Part shown: in pieces, positions 26,257 through 35,725 of the stretch
Layout of the letters: each line of letters starts with the position of its first letter
Numbering within the stretch: the stretch's first letter is position 1
Source of the DNA: JASLQO01 sp002327525
Lineage (GTDB): Bacteria > Pseudomonadota > Gammaproteobacteria > Pseudomonadales > Azotimanducaceae
NCBI GenBank assembly: GCA_030744435.1
Contig: JASLQO010000017.1
Location: 1 to 58,530 of the forward strand
Direction of reading: 5' to 3'
Length of the DNA stretch: 58,530 nucleotides
Notes under the pieces: model-generated
Seen by the model: the letters and a program-made list of their open reading frames with translations, nothing else
Told to the model about the DNA's origin: nothing
Database searches by the model: none
Translations under genes and position numbers: made by a program

Positions 26257-28015
26257 GGGTTTCGGCCGCTGGAATCCTCGGAATTAGCAGGTGGGAATCG
26301 TATTCACCACCAAAATGCACAACGTGAACGCCGTGATTGCAGTCCGTACTCTTGACAAAGGGATGAGACGCCACGACCACATTTGCCGCGATGATCAGCT
26401 GTAGATGTTCGCCAGCACAGAAGAACGTGCTGCTGGGTTGGATGGCAATCTCAAGGGGCACTATTTCACCCGCCTGCAGCGGTAGTTCCCGCTGATTGCG
26501 CAATACCGGCTCGAATTCTGTAGAGCGTGGCTCATCGAGTTCGCGGCGCGATACCTGGATGAGACCGCGCGCCACGGTGTCGTTGTGACTGCCGACAGCA
26601 CCATAGAAGCGAACGGGCTCTCCGATTGCGTCGAGTTTGTCGACGGCGACAAAGATCGCCATATCTCGAGGCGGCCGAGTACCGCGCGCCTGCACCCACA
26701 GCCTCAGTTTCATGTAGCCGGAGAGTTCCGTGTCCTGTTCGAATCGAAACGAAAATCGCAGGCTGCCGCTTTTTGCATCGTAGCTCCGTTGCGCGGCATT
26801 TGCGCTGGACGTGGGGCTCAGCGTGGAGCTGGCGCTCAGATAGAGTCTCTCGTAACGCGTCTGAGGCAAGGGCCAGTCGGATTCTTCTCGAACCTCATGG
26901 ATCGTGTCCCGGGCGCTGCGCACCTCCAGGCGAACGCGCGCCTTCTGTTCGAATCCGTTGTTCTCGCCCTTGACGAAACGGTCGAAGAATTGGCGGGTGA
27001 GTTGTAGCACCTCGGCAGAGTAGTAGGCGTCCCATTTGAGCCGCCGGTGGGTATACAGCCACTTGTTGGGTGAGCGTGCCTGGCGAAATGCACGAGCGCT
27101 GCCCCTGGTATGCAGGCCCTGGTCGCAGAAGCTGGCACATATCAGCATTGGCAGTTCGATGGATTCCAGATCCGGATTCTTCGCACGCCAGTATTCATCA
27201 TAAAATGGGTGAGTTTGCGCCAACTCGTGGGGCCGCTGGCCTTCACTGGCGACAAACTCCGCCTCGCTACAGTTGATGGTGGGTTTGACCTCGGTGTACC
27301 ACCAGAATGTAGGAAATCCACGTTCTTCCACCCCGCCCTCGAAAAACATGTCCTGGTATAAATCGGAGATACCTTCCCAGGGGCAAATCGCTTTCAGCGC
27401 TGAGGGCACCCCATGCGGAGACTGTTTGGCCGCCACACCGTACTGGCTGATGGCCAGGTAACTGACCCCCGAGAGTCCCACGCCCCCGGTGCACCAGTCC
27501 TGTTGGCCTACCCATTCGATGGCTTCGGCGAATGCCCGGTTCTGATCTTCGCCGAACAGAGTTGGCTTCCCACCACTCGACGCATAACCAGGCATGTTCA
27601 TATTCACCACCGCATAGCCGGCATCCACCCAGAAGTTGGGGTCGGGAGATTCCCAGCTGGTGAGCGTGGAGAACGTGGGACCATCGCCCTCCTGGGGAAT
27701 CATACGGTACTGCTGAGGCGGCCCATTGAACGGCGTGTTACCGAGTTCCGGTATCAGGCTATTATCGTAGGGATGAGCGCACATTACCGCAGGCATACGC
27801 TCACCATCAGCGGCCGCAGTCCTGGAACGGAAGATGTTCACGGTCACGAACGTGCCGTCGCTCATCGGCACGCGCACGTCATACTCGCAGAGAATGTCCT
27901 CCAGCGGGGCAGTGAGGCGGCATTGAGGATTGAACAGCTGTCTTGTGCGTACCGCGCGCAAAGCCATGGGTCCTACTGCTCGGACGAGACGCTTGATATC
28001 GGTCCAGCTCGGCAT
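26240..28015 (-). CDS. CocE/NonD-type alpha/beta hydrolase (X-Pro dipeptidyl-peptidase family)
   Basis: This 591-residue protein has an N-terminal hydrolase domain with DVRVPMSDGTFVTVNIFRS, the nucleophile segment VGLSGVSYLAISQYG, and PMLICASFCDQGLHTRGS around the catalytic Asp. The C-terminal jelly-roll domain typical of CocE/NonD ends at HGVHVVHFGGEYDSHLLIP. Family members cleave esters (cocaine esterase) or amides, or act as X-Pro peptidases. It has no signal peptide and stands alone. Confidence 0.9.
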   Translation of the reverse strand: MPSWTDIKRLVRAVGPMALRAVRTRQLFNPQCRLTAPLEDILCEYDVRVPMSDGTFVTVNIFRSRTAAADGERMPAVMCAHPYDNSLIPELGNTPFNGPPQQYRMIPQEGDGPTFSTLTSWESPDPNFWVDAGYAVVNMNMPGYASSGGKPTLFGEDQNRAFAEAIEWVGQQDWCTGGVGLSGVSYLAISQYGVAAKQSPHGVPSALKAICPWEGISDLYQDMFFEGGVEERGFPTFWWYTEVKPTINCSEAEFVASEGQRPHELAQTHPFYDEYWRAKNPDLESIELPMLICASFCDQGLHTRGSARAFRQARSPNKWLYTHRRLKWDAYYSAEVLQLTRQFFDRFVKGENNGFEQKARVRLEVRSARDTIHEVREESDWPLPQTRYERLYLSASSTLSPTSSANAAQRSYDAKSGSLRFSFRFEQDTELSGYMKLRLWVQARGTRPPRDMAIFVAVDKLDAIGEPVRFYGAVGSHNDTVARGLIQVSRRELDEPRSTEFEPVLRNQRELPLQAGEIVPLEIAIQPSSTFFCAGEHLQLIIAANVVVASHPFVKSTDCNHGVHVVHFGGEYDSHLLIPRIPAAETPTPAG

Positions 28016-28110
28016 GTGACCTCCTGTGAGAACATCTTAGCCTACCGCGAAGATGTCGATGGTCTCTGATTGCCAGGTATGGCGCTCTGGTACATGCTCC
28101 TTGAGAAATT

Positions 28111-29427
28111 GTGGTAGAGCCTTGGGAGGTGAGTATCACTAGAACGCCACGGGAAATGCTCGACGCAGAACCAATGGGCGCATTCCAGATCACGGCGGTC
28201 GCGATATGCGTACTGCTGAATGCACTGGATGGTTTCGACGTACTCTCGATCAGTTTCGCCTCCCCGGGCATTGCGGATGAATGGGGTATAGATCGCGCCG
28301 TGCTCGGCGTGGTGTTGTCCATGGAACTCATTGGCATGGCGCTGGGTTCCATCGTCATCGGACCCTATGCAGACCGCTACGGACGTCGACCGACCATATT
28401 CCTGTGCCTGGCACTAATGACGGCCGGCATGTTGCTTGCCGCAGTGGCATCGAGCGTGGAAATACTGTCGGCCTACCGCTTCCTCACCGGTATCGGTATT
28501 GGCGGAATGCTGGCAGCGACCAATGCCATGACGGCGGAATATGCCAACGCACGGTATCGCAACCTGAGCGTCATCGTCATGGCCACGGGTTATCCGGTGG
28601 GCGTCATCCTCGGTGGCTCCATCGCTTCGTCGCTGCTCGTCAGCTACGACTGGCGAACCGTGTTTGTGTTCGGTGCGGGTGCAACCGCATTGTTCTTCCC
28701 GATTGTCTGGTACCTGCTGCCGGAGTCCATCGAATTTCTGAGCGAGAAGCGCCCGCCCGATGCGTTGAAGCGCATCAATGCCACGCTATCCCGTATGGGT
28801 CACGACCCCATAGCCGCGCTGCCGCAGTCCGATGGAAGGTCGCACACGGGCATCAGCAGCCTTCTGTCGGGACACCGGGCGCGGGTTACCGTCCTGCTCA
28901 CCGTGGCCTACTTCGCGCACATTATGACGTTCTATTTCATCCTGAAGTGGATTCCGAAACTCGTTGCAGACATGGGTTTCCATCCATCGGAAGCCGGTGG
29001 CGTGCTGGTGTGGGCAAACGTGGGCGGCGCCACGGGTTCCATCGTCCTGGGTCTGCTCTCTCAGAAGTACTCGGTACGCAATCTGCTGATCGGCGCGCTA
29101 CTCGGAGCGGCGATCACCGTCACCATATACGGTCAGGGACAAGCCAATCTCACACAACTGTCTGTTGTCGGTGCACTGGCCGGCATGTTCACCAATTCTG
29201 CGATTGTTGCCATGTATGCGATGTTTGCCCAGTCGTTTCCGACCGAGCTGCGCGCCAGCGGCACGGGATTCATCATCGGCGTGGGCCGCGGCGGCGCCGC
29301 CCTTGGACCTATTCTGGCAGGGTTCATGTTCGAGGCCGATTTTGGCCTCGCTGCCGTTGCCATCGTGATGGCCTGCGGCTCGGTGGTTGGCGCATTCGCG
29401 ATCGCCATGCTGCGAAGCGAGAAGTGA
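28111..29427 (+). CDS. MFS transporter, aromatic-acid:H+ symporter (AAHS) type
   Basis: This 438-residue protein with twelve predicted helices has the AAHS start pattern (LNALDGFDVLSISFASPGI), with the DGxD motif in helix 1, and the loop 2-3 motif GPYADRYGRRPTI. The FPTELRASGTGFIIGVGRGGAALGP segment in the C-terminal half is also typical of this group (PcaK/BenK-like). Such carriers import benzoates or other aromatic acids. The start is uncertain: GTG 28111 or GTG 28129 are both possible. Confidence 0.85.
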   Translation: MVEPWEVSITRTPREMLDAEPMGAFQITAVAICVLLNALDGFDVLSISFASPGIADEWGIDRAVLGVVLSMELIGMALGSIVIGPYADRYGRRPTIFLCLALMTAGMLLAAVASSVEILSAYRFLTGIGIGGMLAATNAMTAEYANARYRNLSVIVMATGYPVGVILGGSIASSLLVSYDWRTVFVFGAGATALFFPIVWYLLPESIEFLSEKRPPDALKRINATLSRMGHDPIAALPQSDGRSHTGISSLLSGHRARVTVLLTVAYFAHIMTFYFILKWIPKLVADMGFHPSEAGGVLVWANVGGATGSIVLGLLSQKYSVRNLLIGALLGAAITVTIYGQGQANLTQLSVVGALAGMFTNSAIVAMYAMFAQSFPTELRASGTGFIIGVGRGGAALGPILAGFMFEADFGLAAVAIVMACGSVVGAFAIAMLRSEK

Positions 29428-29503
29428 CCCGGATACGCCCCCACACTTCTCAGCTCCGCCGCCCGACGTCACAATGCGGCGATACCCCAGCGCGAGCACA
29501 GCG

Positions 29504-30535
29504 ATGATTCGCACCACCTCCGTCGGTTCTTGGCCACCCCCTTTCGGTCAGCGCCCCGCTCTGCGCCCGTTCTGGCACGGCGAGGTAACGGAGGACGACC
29601 CGGGTGTTGCCGCAGCGCTGAGCGCCGCCGCCCGCATAGCAATGGATGAGATGCTGGCGTGCGGCCTCGATCAGATTACCGGTGGAGAGGTATTCGCGCC
29701 CGACTTCGTGCACACCGTACCTCCGCGTCTGGATGGCGTGGAAGCCGAGGTAAAGAGGGACATTGCCAAAGGTCAGGCAGGCGTCGCCCGCTATCGCATC
29801 AGCGGCCCGGTGAGCGCACCGAGAGGCACGGGCCATGCGCGCGGGTTCCGCCGCGAGCACGCCATCGAGCCACACCTGGACAAAGCCGCCCTGCCCTCGG
29901 CATTCACCATTGGTCTGTCGTTTCCGGGAGACGCCGCCCTTGAGCGGCACATGGACGAGTTCATCGCCATCGTGGCTGCCGAGATTCGCGAAATGGCCAG
30001 TGCCGGGGCCACCGAAATACAGATCGATGCTCCGTCCGAAGCCGTCGCCTGTGCGCACCAGACCCGGTCGGTAGCCCAGCTGGCGGACTGGCTGTGCCGG
30101 CCGTTCGAGCAGATCGATGATGTTCACACCGACGACCCTGGCAATCCCTCCCCCGTGGTTCGGACCGTACACTTCTGCCTTGGCGACATCGCGCGCAAAC
30201 CATCGACCGAGGTACAAAACCTGCGCTCACTGATTCCTCTGCTCCAGGCCTGCGAGGGTCACATCGACCGAGCCCATCTCGAGTGCTCCTACGCAGGACA
30301 GTGGGCCGACAGAGGTATGCTGGGGGAGGTTCCTGACTCGATCGAGATCATTGCCGGAATCGCCGATGTCAAGTCGCCACCAGCATCGGTCGGGCACTAC
30401 ACCGGCCTGATAGAGGCCCTTTTGCACGTGGTGCCCGAAAACAGGCTACTGGTTTCCTCATCATGCGGATGTGGTCGCGTACCTCACGACGAGGCCATCA
30501 CGATGATGCGCAATCTGGTGAAGTCAGCGCGCTAG
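29504..30535 (+). CDS. MetE-like (cobalamin-independent methionine synthase C-terminal family) methyltransferase
   Basis: This 343-residue protein begins MIRTTSVGSWPPP, as small MetE-fold proteins do. Zinc-ligand-like positions are VRTVHFCLGD (His and Cys) and a C-terminal VSSSCGCGRVP, with EIQIDAPSEAV at the barrel middle. This subgroup includes short methionine synthases and epoxyalkane:CoM-type transferases, so the acceptor is not certain. ATG 29504 is chosen over a 39-codon extension. A hairpin follows the stop. Confidence 0.8.
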   Translation: MIRTTSVGSWPPPFGQRPALRPFWHGEVTEDDPGVAAALSAAARIAMDEMLACGLDQITGGEVFAPDFVHTVPPRLDGVEAEVKRDIAKGQAGVARYRISGPVSAPRGTGHARGFRREHAIEPHLDKAALPSAFTIGLSFPGDAALERHMDEFIAIVAAEIREMASAGATEIQIDAPSEAVACAHQTRSVAQLADWLCRPFEQIDDVHTDDPGNPSPVVRTVHFCLGDIARKPSTEVQNLRSLIPLLQACEGHIDRAHLECSYAGQWADRGMLGEVPDSIEIIAGIADVKSPPASVGHYTGLIEALLHVVPENRLLVSSSCGCGRVPHDEAITMMRNLVKSAR

Positions 30536-30545
30536 GCTATGATGT

Positions 30546-30575
30546 CCAGGGGTTTCGTTGTCCACCGAAACCTGG
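30546..30575 (+). terminator. Imperfect hairpin after the MetE-like gene
   Basis: GGTTTCG (30551-30557) pairs with CGAAACC (30566-30572), extended by CCA/TGG with a small bulge. No clear T-run follows. Possible weak terminator. Confidence 0.35.
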
Positions 30576-30693
30576 GCTGCTTCATTGACCTTCTCGAAAT
30601 TTGTTTCGAAGAAACAGCCGCGCGCATGGTACAAAGACCCGGAGTGCTGAATTGAAAGCAAGTCTCAACGCGACGTGACACAGGAAACAGCAC

Positions 30694-31833
30694 ATGGGCG
30701 CAACTGAGGACTTCCGCGCGTGGGTGGAAGGGGCATGCCCGGAAGAGATCCGGGGACGCAGGCTGAGCTACATGGGAGGCAGCAAGAACCCGATGCCGGG
30801 CCCGGCATTCCAACGCTGGTTCGAGGCCTGTGTGGAACGGGGTTTTACGGTGCCCGAATGGCCGGAAGAATACGGCGGTGCGGGATTGGACCAGCGCAGC
30901 GCCCGCAGCCTCGCCGAGGCCATGCGCACAGTGGGTGCGCCGTTGCCACTGTTCAGCACCGGCACCACCATGCTCGGCTCGACGTTACTGGAGTACGGCA
31001 CCGAGGACCAGAAACAAAGGCACCTGTCAAGAATCGCACGCGGCGAGGTGGCCTGGTGCCAGGGCTACTCCGAGCCGGGCTCCGGATCCGATCTGGCATC
31101 GCTCAGAACCCGGGCCGAGGACCACCGCGACTGTTACCTGGTCAACGGGTCCAAGATCTGGACGTCCCTGGCGCACCTGTCCGACTGGATCTTCTGCCTG
31201 GTGCGAACAGATCCCGGCGCACCCAAGCAGCAGGGCATCAGTTTTCTCCTCTTCGCGCTGGACACGCCGGGCGTAACCGTCAGGAATTTCGACCTGATCC
31301 ACGGCGAGTCAGATTTCTGCGAAGCGTTTTTCGACAACGTCAGGGTGCCGAAGGCCGATCTGGTCGGGCGGGAAAACGACGGCTGGACCATCGCCAAGCG
31401 GCTGCTGCAGTACGAACGGTCTTCCGTCGCCAAGGGGCAGTTTCTGCCGCGCGGTGGAGCACTGGCCGCGGTGCTGAAGCACTACGGTAACGACGATCCG
31501 ACCGCAAGGGAAAACGCCCTGCGCATCGACATGGACGATGCCGCGTTTCAGCTCACCAAGACGCGCGCGGCCGAGGAAACGAAAGGGGGCGTCGGTACAT
31601 TCGCCACATCGACGTTCAAGTTGCTGTCCTCGGAAATCGAAAGCCGCCGACTGGACGCCATCATCGCCATGATGGGTAGCCGGGGTCTGGGATGGAGCGG
31701 TGAGGGATTCGATGACGCGGAGCTGGAATCTACCCGCAAGTGGCTATACAGCAAAGGATTCCTCATCGCCGGCGGCAGCTCCGAGATCCAGCGTAACGTC
31801 GTCGCAAAGCGGGTGCTGGGTCTGCCCGACTAG
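30694..31833 (+). CDS. Acyl-CoA dehydrogenase
   Basis: This 379-residue FAD-dependent dehydrogenase has the N-terminal helical domain, the middle domain CQGYSEPGSGSDLASLRTRA (signature 1), and the C-terminal FLIAGGSSEIQRNVVAKRVLGLP (signature 2). The catalytic Glu is not placed confidently. It would form a trans-2-enoyl-CoA from an acyl-CoA and pass electrons to ETF. AGGAAA precedes ATG 30694. It is the last core-like gene before the lower-GC region. Confidence 0.93.
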   Translation: MGATEDFRAWVEGACPEEIRGRRLSYMGGSKNPMPGPAFQRWFEACVERGFTVPEWPEEYGGAGLDQRSARSLAEAMRTVGAPLPLFSTGTTMLGSTLLEYGTEDQKQRHLSRIARGEVAWCQGYSEPGSGSDLASLRTRAEDHRDCYLVNGSKIWTSLAHLSDWIFCLVRTDPGAPKQQGISFLLFALDTPGVTVRNFDLIHGESDFCEAFFDNVRVPKADLVGRENDGWTIAKRLLQYERSSVAKGQFLPRGGALAAVLKHYGNDDPTARENALRIDMDDAAFQLTKTRAAEETKGGVGTFATSTFKLLSSEIESRRLDAIIAMMGSRGLGWSGEGFDDAELESTRKWLYSKGFLIAGGSSEIQRNVVAKRVLGLPD

Positions 31834-31838
31834 AGAAT

Positions 31839-31856
31839 GGGGACAGGTACACTTTC
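31839..31856. repeat. REP-like half-site, left of the carboxylesterase gene
   Basis: GGGGACAGGTACACTTTC occurs here and again in the same orientation at 33775-33792, so identical 18-bp copies flank the carboxylesterase gene. GGGGACAGGTAC-type strings are known from REP-associated tyrosine (Y1) transposase elements. Confidence 0.6.
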
Positions 31857-31866
31857 TGCAGAATAT

Positions 31867-33747
31867 CTAAAGTCTGAGAAACTCAAAAAAGGGTATGTCA
31901 CAAGCCTCACCACCAAGGGCTGAAAACTGTTCTGCTTCCCAGTGCGGGCTTCCTTTCAGGACGCAATCGTAAATCCTGCTTTTCGCGGCGGCGGTTGGAA
32001 ATGAGAGATCCTGCAGCAGGCGCTGCTTGAGCACAGCAAACGTGACAGCTTCATTGTTCATACGTATCCCGCCACCCCGCTCGCTATCCAGCATGACGAA
32101 TTTTCCTTCACCACGTTCTTCACTCCAGGCTCGCCACTCAGGTTGCGTACCGTCCCTACCTTTGCCCGGCGAACCGTTGTGAGCAAACTCTGCCCAATAG
32201 GACGACATCTTCTCGGACAGCTCAGTTCGACTCGGAATATTATCGCTCGAGAAGACTATGCTGTTCATGAGCCGGTCATCGAAGCTTTCAAAGACAAACG
32301 GAATTTCGAAGGCATGCGGTGCGCCGAGTAGCTGTGATAGATCCACACCGAGCACCGTGGGTAACTCGTCCCAGTCAAACCGATAGGCAAACACGGGATC
32401 AGTTTGCGATGCAACAAGACGCATCGATACTTCATCCACCCCTCTAGCTTTCCACGAATCGTTGAAATAGCTGGTGACTGCATGGAAATACCCGGGATCG
32501 ATAATCCGGGGCAGGAATCCCCAGTCTAGCGTCACCAGGTCGCGGTCGCCGACAAACAAAGGTTTGAATTCGTCACGGTTGGTACCGATCACGATGGGAA
32601 CCGCGTGGTAGCGGTCCGCATCTGAAAACGTCTGCATCAGATCTGTTGTGGGCACCACCGCACCATCACGAAAAATCATCGGAAGCAATTGTGCGTCTTC
32701 CGATGTCGAGATCCTCAGGAGTTCGTCAGCCGATATGGCCCGAAGGTACTCGCTTAACTCTGCGTCGGTCATCTGGTTCTGACGGGACACAGCATCTTCT
32801 CGCGAACCAGCACGTCCGTCGCTGATGAGTAGCCGATTGGTTATTTCCCGAGCGCTGTTCGCGATACCAGCGTCTTCGATGTAGTTCTGGGCCTGCACCA
32901 TCGGGATCGACACGGGCAGACCGCTCTGAATGATCGCTTTGTGGAAAAGACCCCGACCGTTTGGCGAAGCGAGAATGGCGAAAATATTCATGCCACCGGC
33001 GGACTCGCCAAACAGTGTCACATTGTGTGGGTTGCCACCAAACACAGCAATATTGTCCTGCACCCATTGCAACGCGGCCAGTACATCGAGGATTCCGTAG
33101 TTGCCTGATCTGTCTTCCGGTGACCCGCCGTGATTCAGTGCAGGGTGGGCAAACCAACCGAAGAGCCCGAGTCGGTAATTGAAGTTGACGACGATGACGT
33201 CGTGTCTTTTTGCGAGGTTCCTGCCTGAGTACTTGAATTGGTTCGCATAGCCTGCGACGTTCCCACCCCCATGGATGTACACCATGACAGGCAACCTCTT
33301 TTCGCCTGCGGGTAATCCGTCCTTCGGCATCTTCGGTGCAAAAACATTCAGGTACAGGCAATCTTCCGAGCCGATCGCCTTGCCGAATTCCTCCGGTGGT
33401 CTGCTCTCGCCGAAAGATCCAATCTGCATACAACGATCGGAGGCTTTAAGCGCTTCAAGCGTGCCATCCCAGGCAGCCGGTTTCCCCGGCGCTTTCCAAC
33501 GCAGGTCTCCGACAGGCGTGGCCGCATAGGGAATGCCCATCCACGTATGCGTACCAGTAATGTCCTCGAAGCCGACGACGTTGCCTTGTTTTGTGCTGCG
33601 CAATGTCTGCGGATCGGCAATCTGGCGGTCCTCTCCGTAGGTATCTCCCGACTGAAGGAATTGGTAACCGAAGTACAGGACGGGAGCGACGACGATGGCG
33701 ACCAGCACAAGCGTGCCAATGAGAATTTTACCTATCATGAATGTCAT
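31867..33747 (-). CDS. Type-B carboxylesterase, membrane-anchored
   Basis: This 626-residue carboxylesterase/acetylcholinesterase-fold protein has an N-terminal membrane helix (about residues 4-28) and the oxyanion segment VYIHGGGNVAGYA. The nucleophile elbow is TLFGESAGGMN, acidic residue region GTNRDEFKPL, and catalytic His in GAPHAFEIPFVF. SEDCLYLNVFAP is the second family signature. It probably hydrolyses esters in the periplasm or on the membrane. The gene is flanked by identical REP-like strings and has lower GC than genes to its left, which suggests transfer. Confidence 0.92.
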   Translation of the reverse strand: MTFMIGKILIGTLVLVAIVVAPVLYFGYQFLQSGDTYGEDRQIADPQTLRSTKQGNVVGFEDITGTHTWMGIPYAATPVGDLRWKAPGKPAAWDGTLEALKASDRCMQIGSFGESRPPEEFGKAIGSEDCLYLNVFAPKMPKDGLPAGEKRLPVMVYIHGGGNVAGYANQFKYSGRNLAKRHDVIVVNFNYRLGLFGWFAHPALNHGGSPEDRSGNYGILDVLAALQWVQDNIAVFGGNPHNVTLFGESAGGMNIFAILASPNGRGLFHKAIIQSGLPVSIPMVQAQNYIEDAGIANSAREITNRLLISDGRAGSREDAVSRQNQMTDAELSEYLRAISADELLRISTSEDAQLLPMIFRDGAVVPTTDLMQTFSDADRYHAVPIVIGTNRDEFKPLFVGDRDLVTLDWGFLPRIIDPGYFHAVTSYFNDSWKARGVDEVSMRLVASQTDPVFAYRFDWDELPTVLGVDLSQLLGAPHAFEIPFVFESFDDRLMNSIVFSSDNIPSRTELSEKMSSYWAEFAHNGSPGKGRDGTQPEWRAWSEERGEGKFVMLDSERGGGIRMNNEAVTFAVLKQRLLQDLSFPTAAAKSRIYDCVLKGSPHWEAEQFSALGGEACDIPFFEFLRL

Positions 33748-33770
33748 AATATTGCGTCGTTAGAAGCAGA

Positions 33771-33832
33771 GAAAGGGGACAGGTACACTTTCGAAGAGCG
33801 TCAGTCTTCCGAAAGCGTACCTGTCCCTTTTC
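33771..33832. repeat. REP-like hairpin
   Basis: Arms of 22 nt (33771-33792 and 33811-33832) match at 20 positions when inverted, followed inward by GAAGA/TCTTC and a GCGTCAG loop, with a one-base bulge. The outer arm includes the GGGGACAGGTAC string. This is the form expected of a REP/BIME hairpin mobilised by a Y1 transposase. No such transposase gene is in the window. Confidence 0.65.
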
Positions 33833-33855
33833 TGGTCCACCTGTCTTTTTTTTGG

Positions 33856-34516
33856 TCCATGCACGGTCGTAGAAACCGCCAGGGTGGTCTGGCCGTAATC
33901 GAGCGCCTCGGGACCGTTGTCCGCTACCTCCCGTTTCATGAAGCCGATTGCCCGATCCGTCAGCTCTCAATCGATGAGCCCGCGATTGTCCAGGTTATAA
34001 GCCCCAAGTGTTTTCGCTGCTTCTCCCCGCTTTGATTCTCAGATGAACATCCCAGCAGATGCAGGTACGCCACTAGCTATGTAACTTGGTAGTGAGGCGT
34101 AGACTGTCGCATCGGACGAGCTGGCAATGCCATACCACTCGTCAAACCCCTGATCGGTGGGAAACCACCCGTTAGTCTGCCCAAGGTGCCACTTGCCGTA
34201 CATCGCGGTCGAGTGGCCAGCCTCCGTCAGCATTTCTGCCATTGTCACTTCCCATTGCACAAGACCGTAGTCCTCCGCCCACGGTACAGATCCGTTCCGA
34301 CTTCGAATCGCGTAACGCCCTGTCATGAGCGCGGAACGAGATGGTGTGCACTGAACCTCCACGTTGAAATTAGTCAGCCGGAGGCCTTGGCTAGTCAATC
34401 CGTCCAACCGCGGAGTCTCAGCACCCCGAACTATTCCACCACCATTAAATCCCGGCTCTCCCCAGCCACAGTTGTCCACAAAAAATGAGAACGATGTTGG
34501 GTTGTTCTTGAGCCAT
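33856..34516 (-). pseudogene. Arylsulfatase-type sulfatase relic
   Basis: ATG 34516 starts MAQEQPNIVLIF. One extra T in the following T-run shifts the frame into DNCGWGEPG; the sequence then shows the sulfatase motif QCTPSRSALMTGR (formylglycine Cys) and AMYGKWHLGQ. A TGA at 34039-34041 ends that part, but the same frame continues with LGAYNLDNRGLID, another TGA, then ELTDRAIGFMKRE, as in intact sulfatases. It stops being recognisable near 33860, beside a T-run and REP hairpin. The C-terminal third is missing. An intact sulfatase of a different subgroup is at 45511. Confidence 0.7.
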
Positions 34517-34788
34517 CACTCAAGCGGTGAGGCATGCCAGGACTCCGGTGACTAGAGTCGAAACCAGCTGATGATGTAGCTTACTCAAGTTACGTTTCCT
34601 TCCTGGTGCATCTTTGTCCACGCTTCGAGGATAGGAATTTATCCATCGTTTTCGGCTCGTTTTAAGTTCGTTGCACGGCTCTTGGACGGGGAACAGACGT
34701 CTGCCCTATGTCGGGAGTTCGCCATCTCCAAAAGTTTGCTGGTCACGCTCTTGGGTTGAGGACTTCAGGCGAGTATGGAAAAGTAGCC

Positions 34789-35697
34789 ATGAACGACACA
34801 TACGGGGAAGAGGCAACAATTTCCACCACCGTCAAACGCCCGGCAGCTCGTCTCTTTCTAGGACTGATCGTTCTGCTACTGGTCGGGTACGGAATTCGCA
34901 GCATCATGCTGCCTGCCCAGTCAGCGGCGGTATTCGTGACATATGCCGAGGGCTCATCCAGGCAGCCTGCTCCAGCAAGTCCCCTCTTTCAAAACGGCCA
35001 GCTCGAATTCGCTGGGTTCGAGCCCATTCAATTGGCGGGTCAAAATCTGGGCGCGTGGGATGAAGTGGTGATCGTGAACTTCGATCGTGCGGCCGACTAT
35101 CAAGAATTCGTTACTAAGATTGCCGCCGAAGATAGCGTAGCTCGGTACCATCTCATGAAGATCGCGCCCAAGGCACCTGAGTTACTGTATTTCACTAACT
35201 GGCGTCTGCGCAGCTTTCGCAATGGCGAATCTATCGATCCTGGGGAAAGGGTTCCAATCGAAGACGTGGTGCCTGATACCGCGTATATAAAACAATGGCG
35301 AAACCTGTTCGATGGCGCTTACCGCGACGGGATCGTCATGCTCAATCTCCTCTTACACGAGGAAGATCCACAAGATCCAACGGGCGGTCCAGATAGCGGT
35401 GCTAGCTCCGAAGAGCTTTACGGCCGATACAGCCAGAAAGCGACTCGCGTTCTTGGTAAGTTGGGAGGCCAGATCTTGGGCCTGGGTGCGGTTGATCGTG
35501 TCGTCGTTGGGCCCCAGATTCGAAACTACGACGTGTATGCCTTCGTTTTCTATCCCTCTGTGGACGTCTTCGAGATCATGTTCACGGCAAGAGAACGTGT
35601 TGAAGCGCAAGTATACCAACGAGCTGGCCTGAACGCTGATGGTTCCGCTGGCTACTGGGTGAAGCCCTACCCGGAGTTTACGCCCGTTGCTAAGTAA
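34789..35697 (+). CDS. Membrane-anchored protein with two DUF1330/EthD-like domains
   Basis: This 302-residue protein has one membrane helix (about residues 20-38) followed by two ferredoxin-like, dimeric alpha/beta-barrel (DUF1330-type) stretches: VVIVNFDRAADYQEFV in the first, and IVMLNLLLHEE with ELYGRYSQKATRVLGKLGGQILGLG in the second. The second has the usual 'VMLNLLKF...Y..Y.......GG' order. ATG 34789 is preferred over 34708. Related genes are at 47199, 47850 and 49512, so this belongs to the same functional set. The catalytic role, if any, is unknown. Confidence 0.65.
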   Translation: MNDTYGEEATISTTVKRPAARLFLGLIVLLLVGYGIRSIMLPAQSAAVFVTYAEGSSRQPAPASPLFQNGQLEFAGFEPIQLAGQNLGAWDEVVIVNFDRAADYQEFVTKIAAEDSVARYHLMKIAPKAPELLYFTNWRLRSFRNGESIDPGERVPIEDVVPDTAYIKQWRNLFDGAYRDGIVMLNLLLHEEDPQDPTGGPDSGASSEELYGRYSQKATRVLGKLGGQILGLGAVDRVVVGPQIRNYDVYAFVFYPSVDVFEIMFTARERVEAQVYQRAGLNADGSAGYWVKPYPEFTPVAK

Positions 35698-35725
35698 AGC
35701 TCAGGGATTCGAGTGCGACTGCTGA

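Noticed and set aside
33900..34041. TGA codons in the sulfatase relic as selenocysteine
   Set aside because: The positions are not catalytic, and the gene also has a frameshift and a missing C-terminus.
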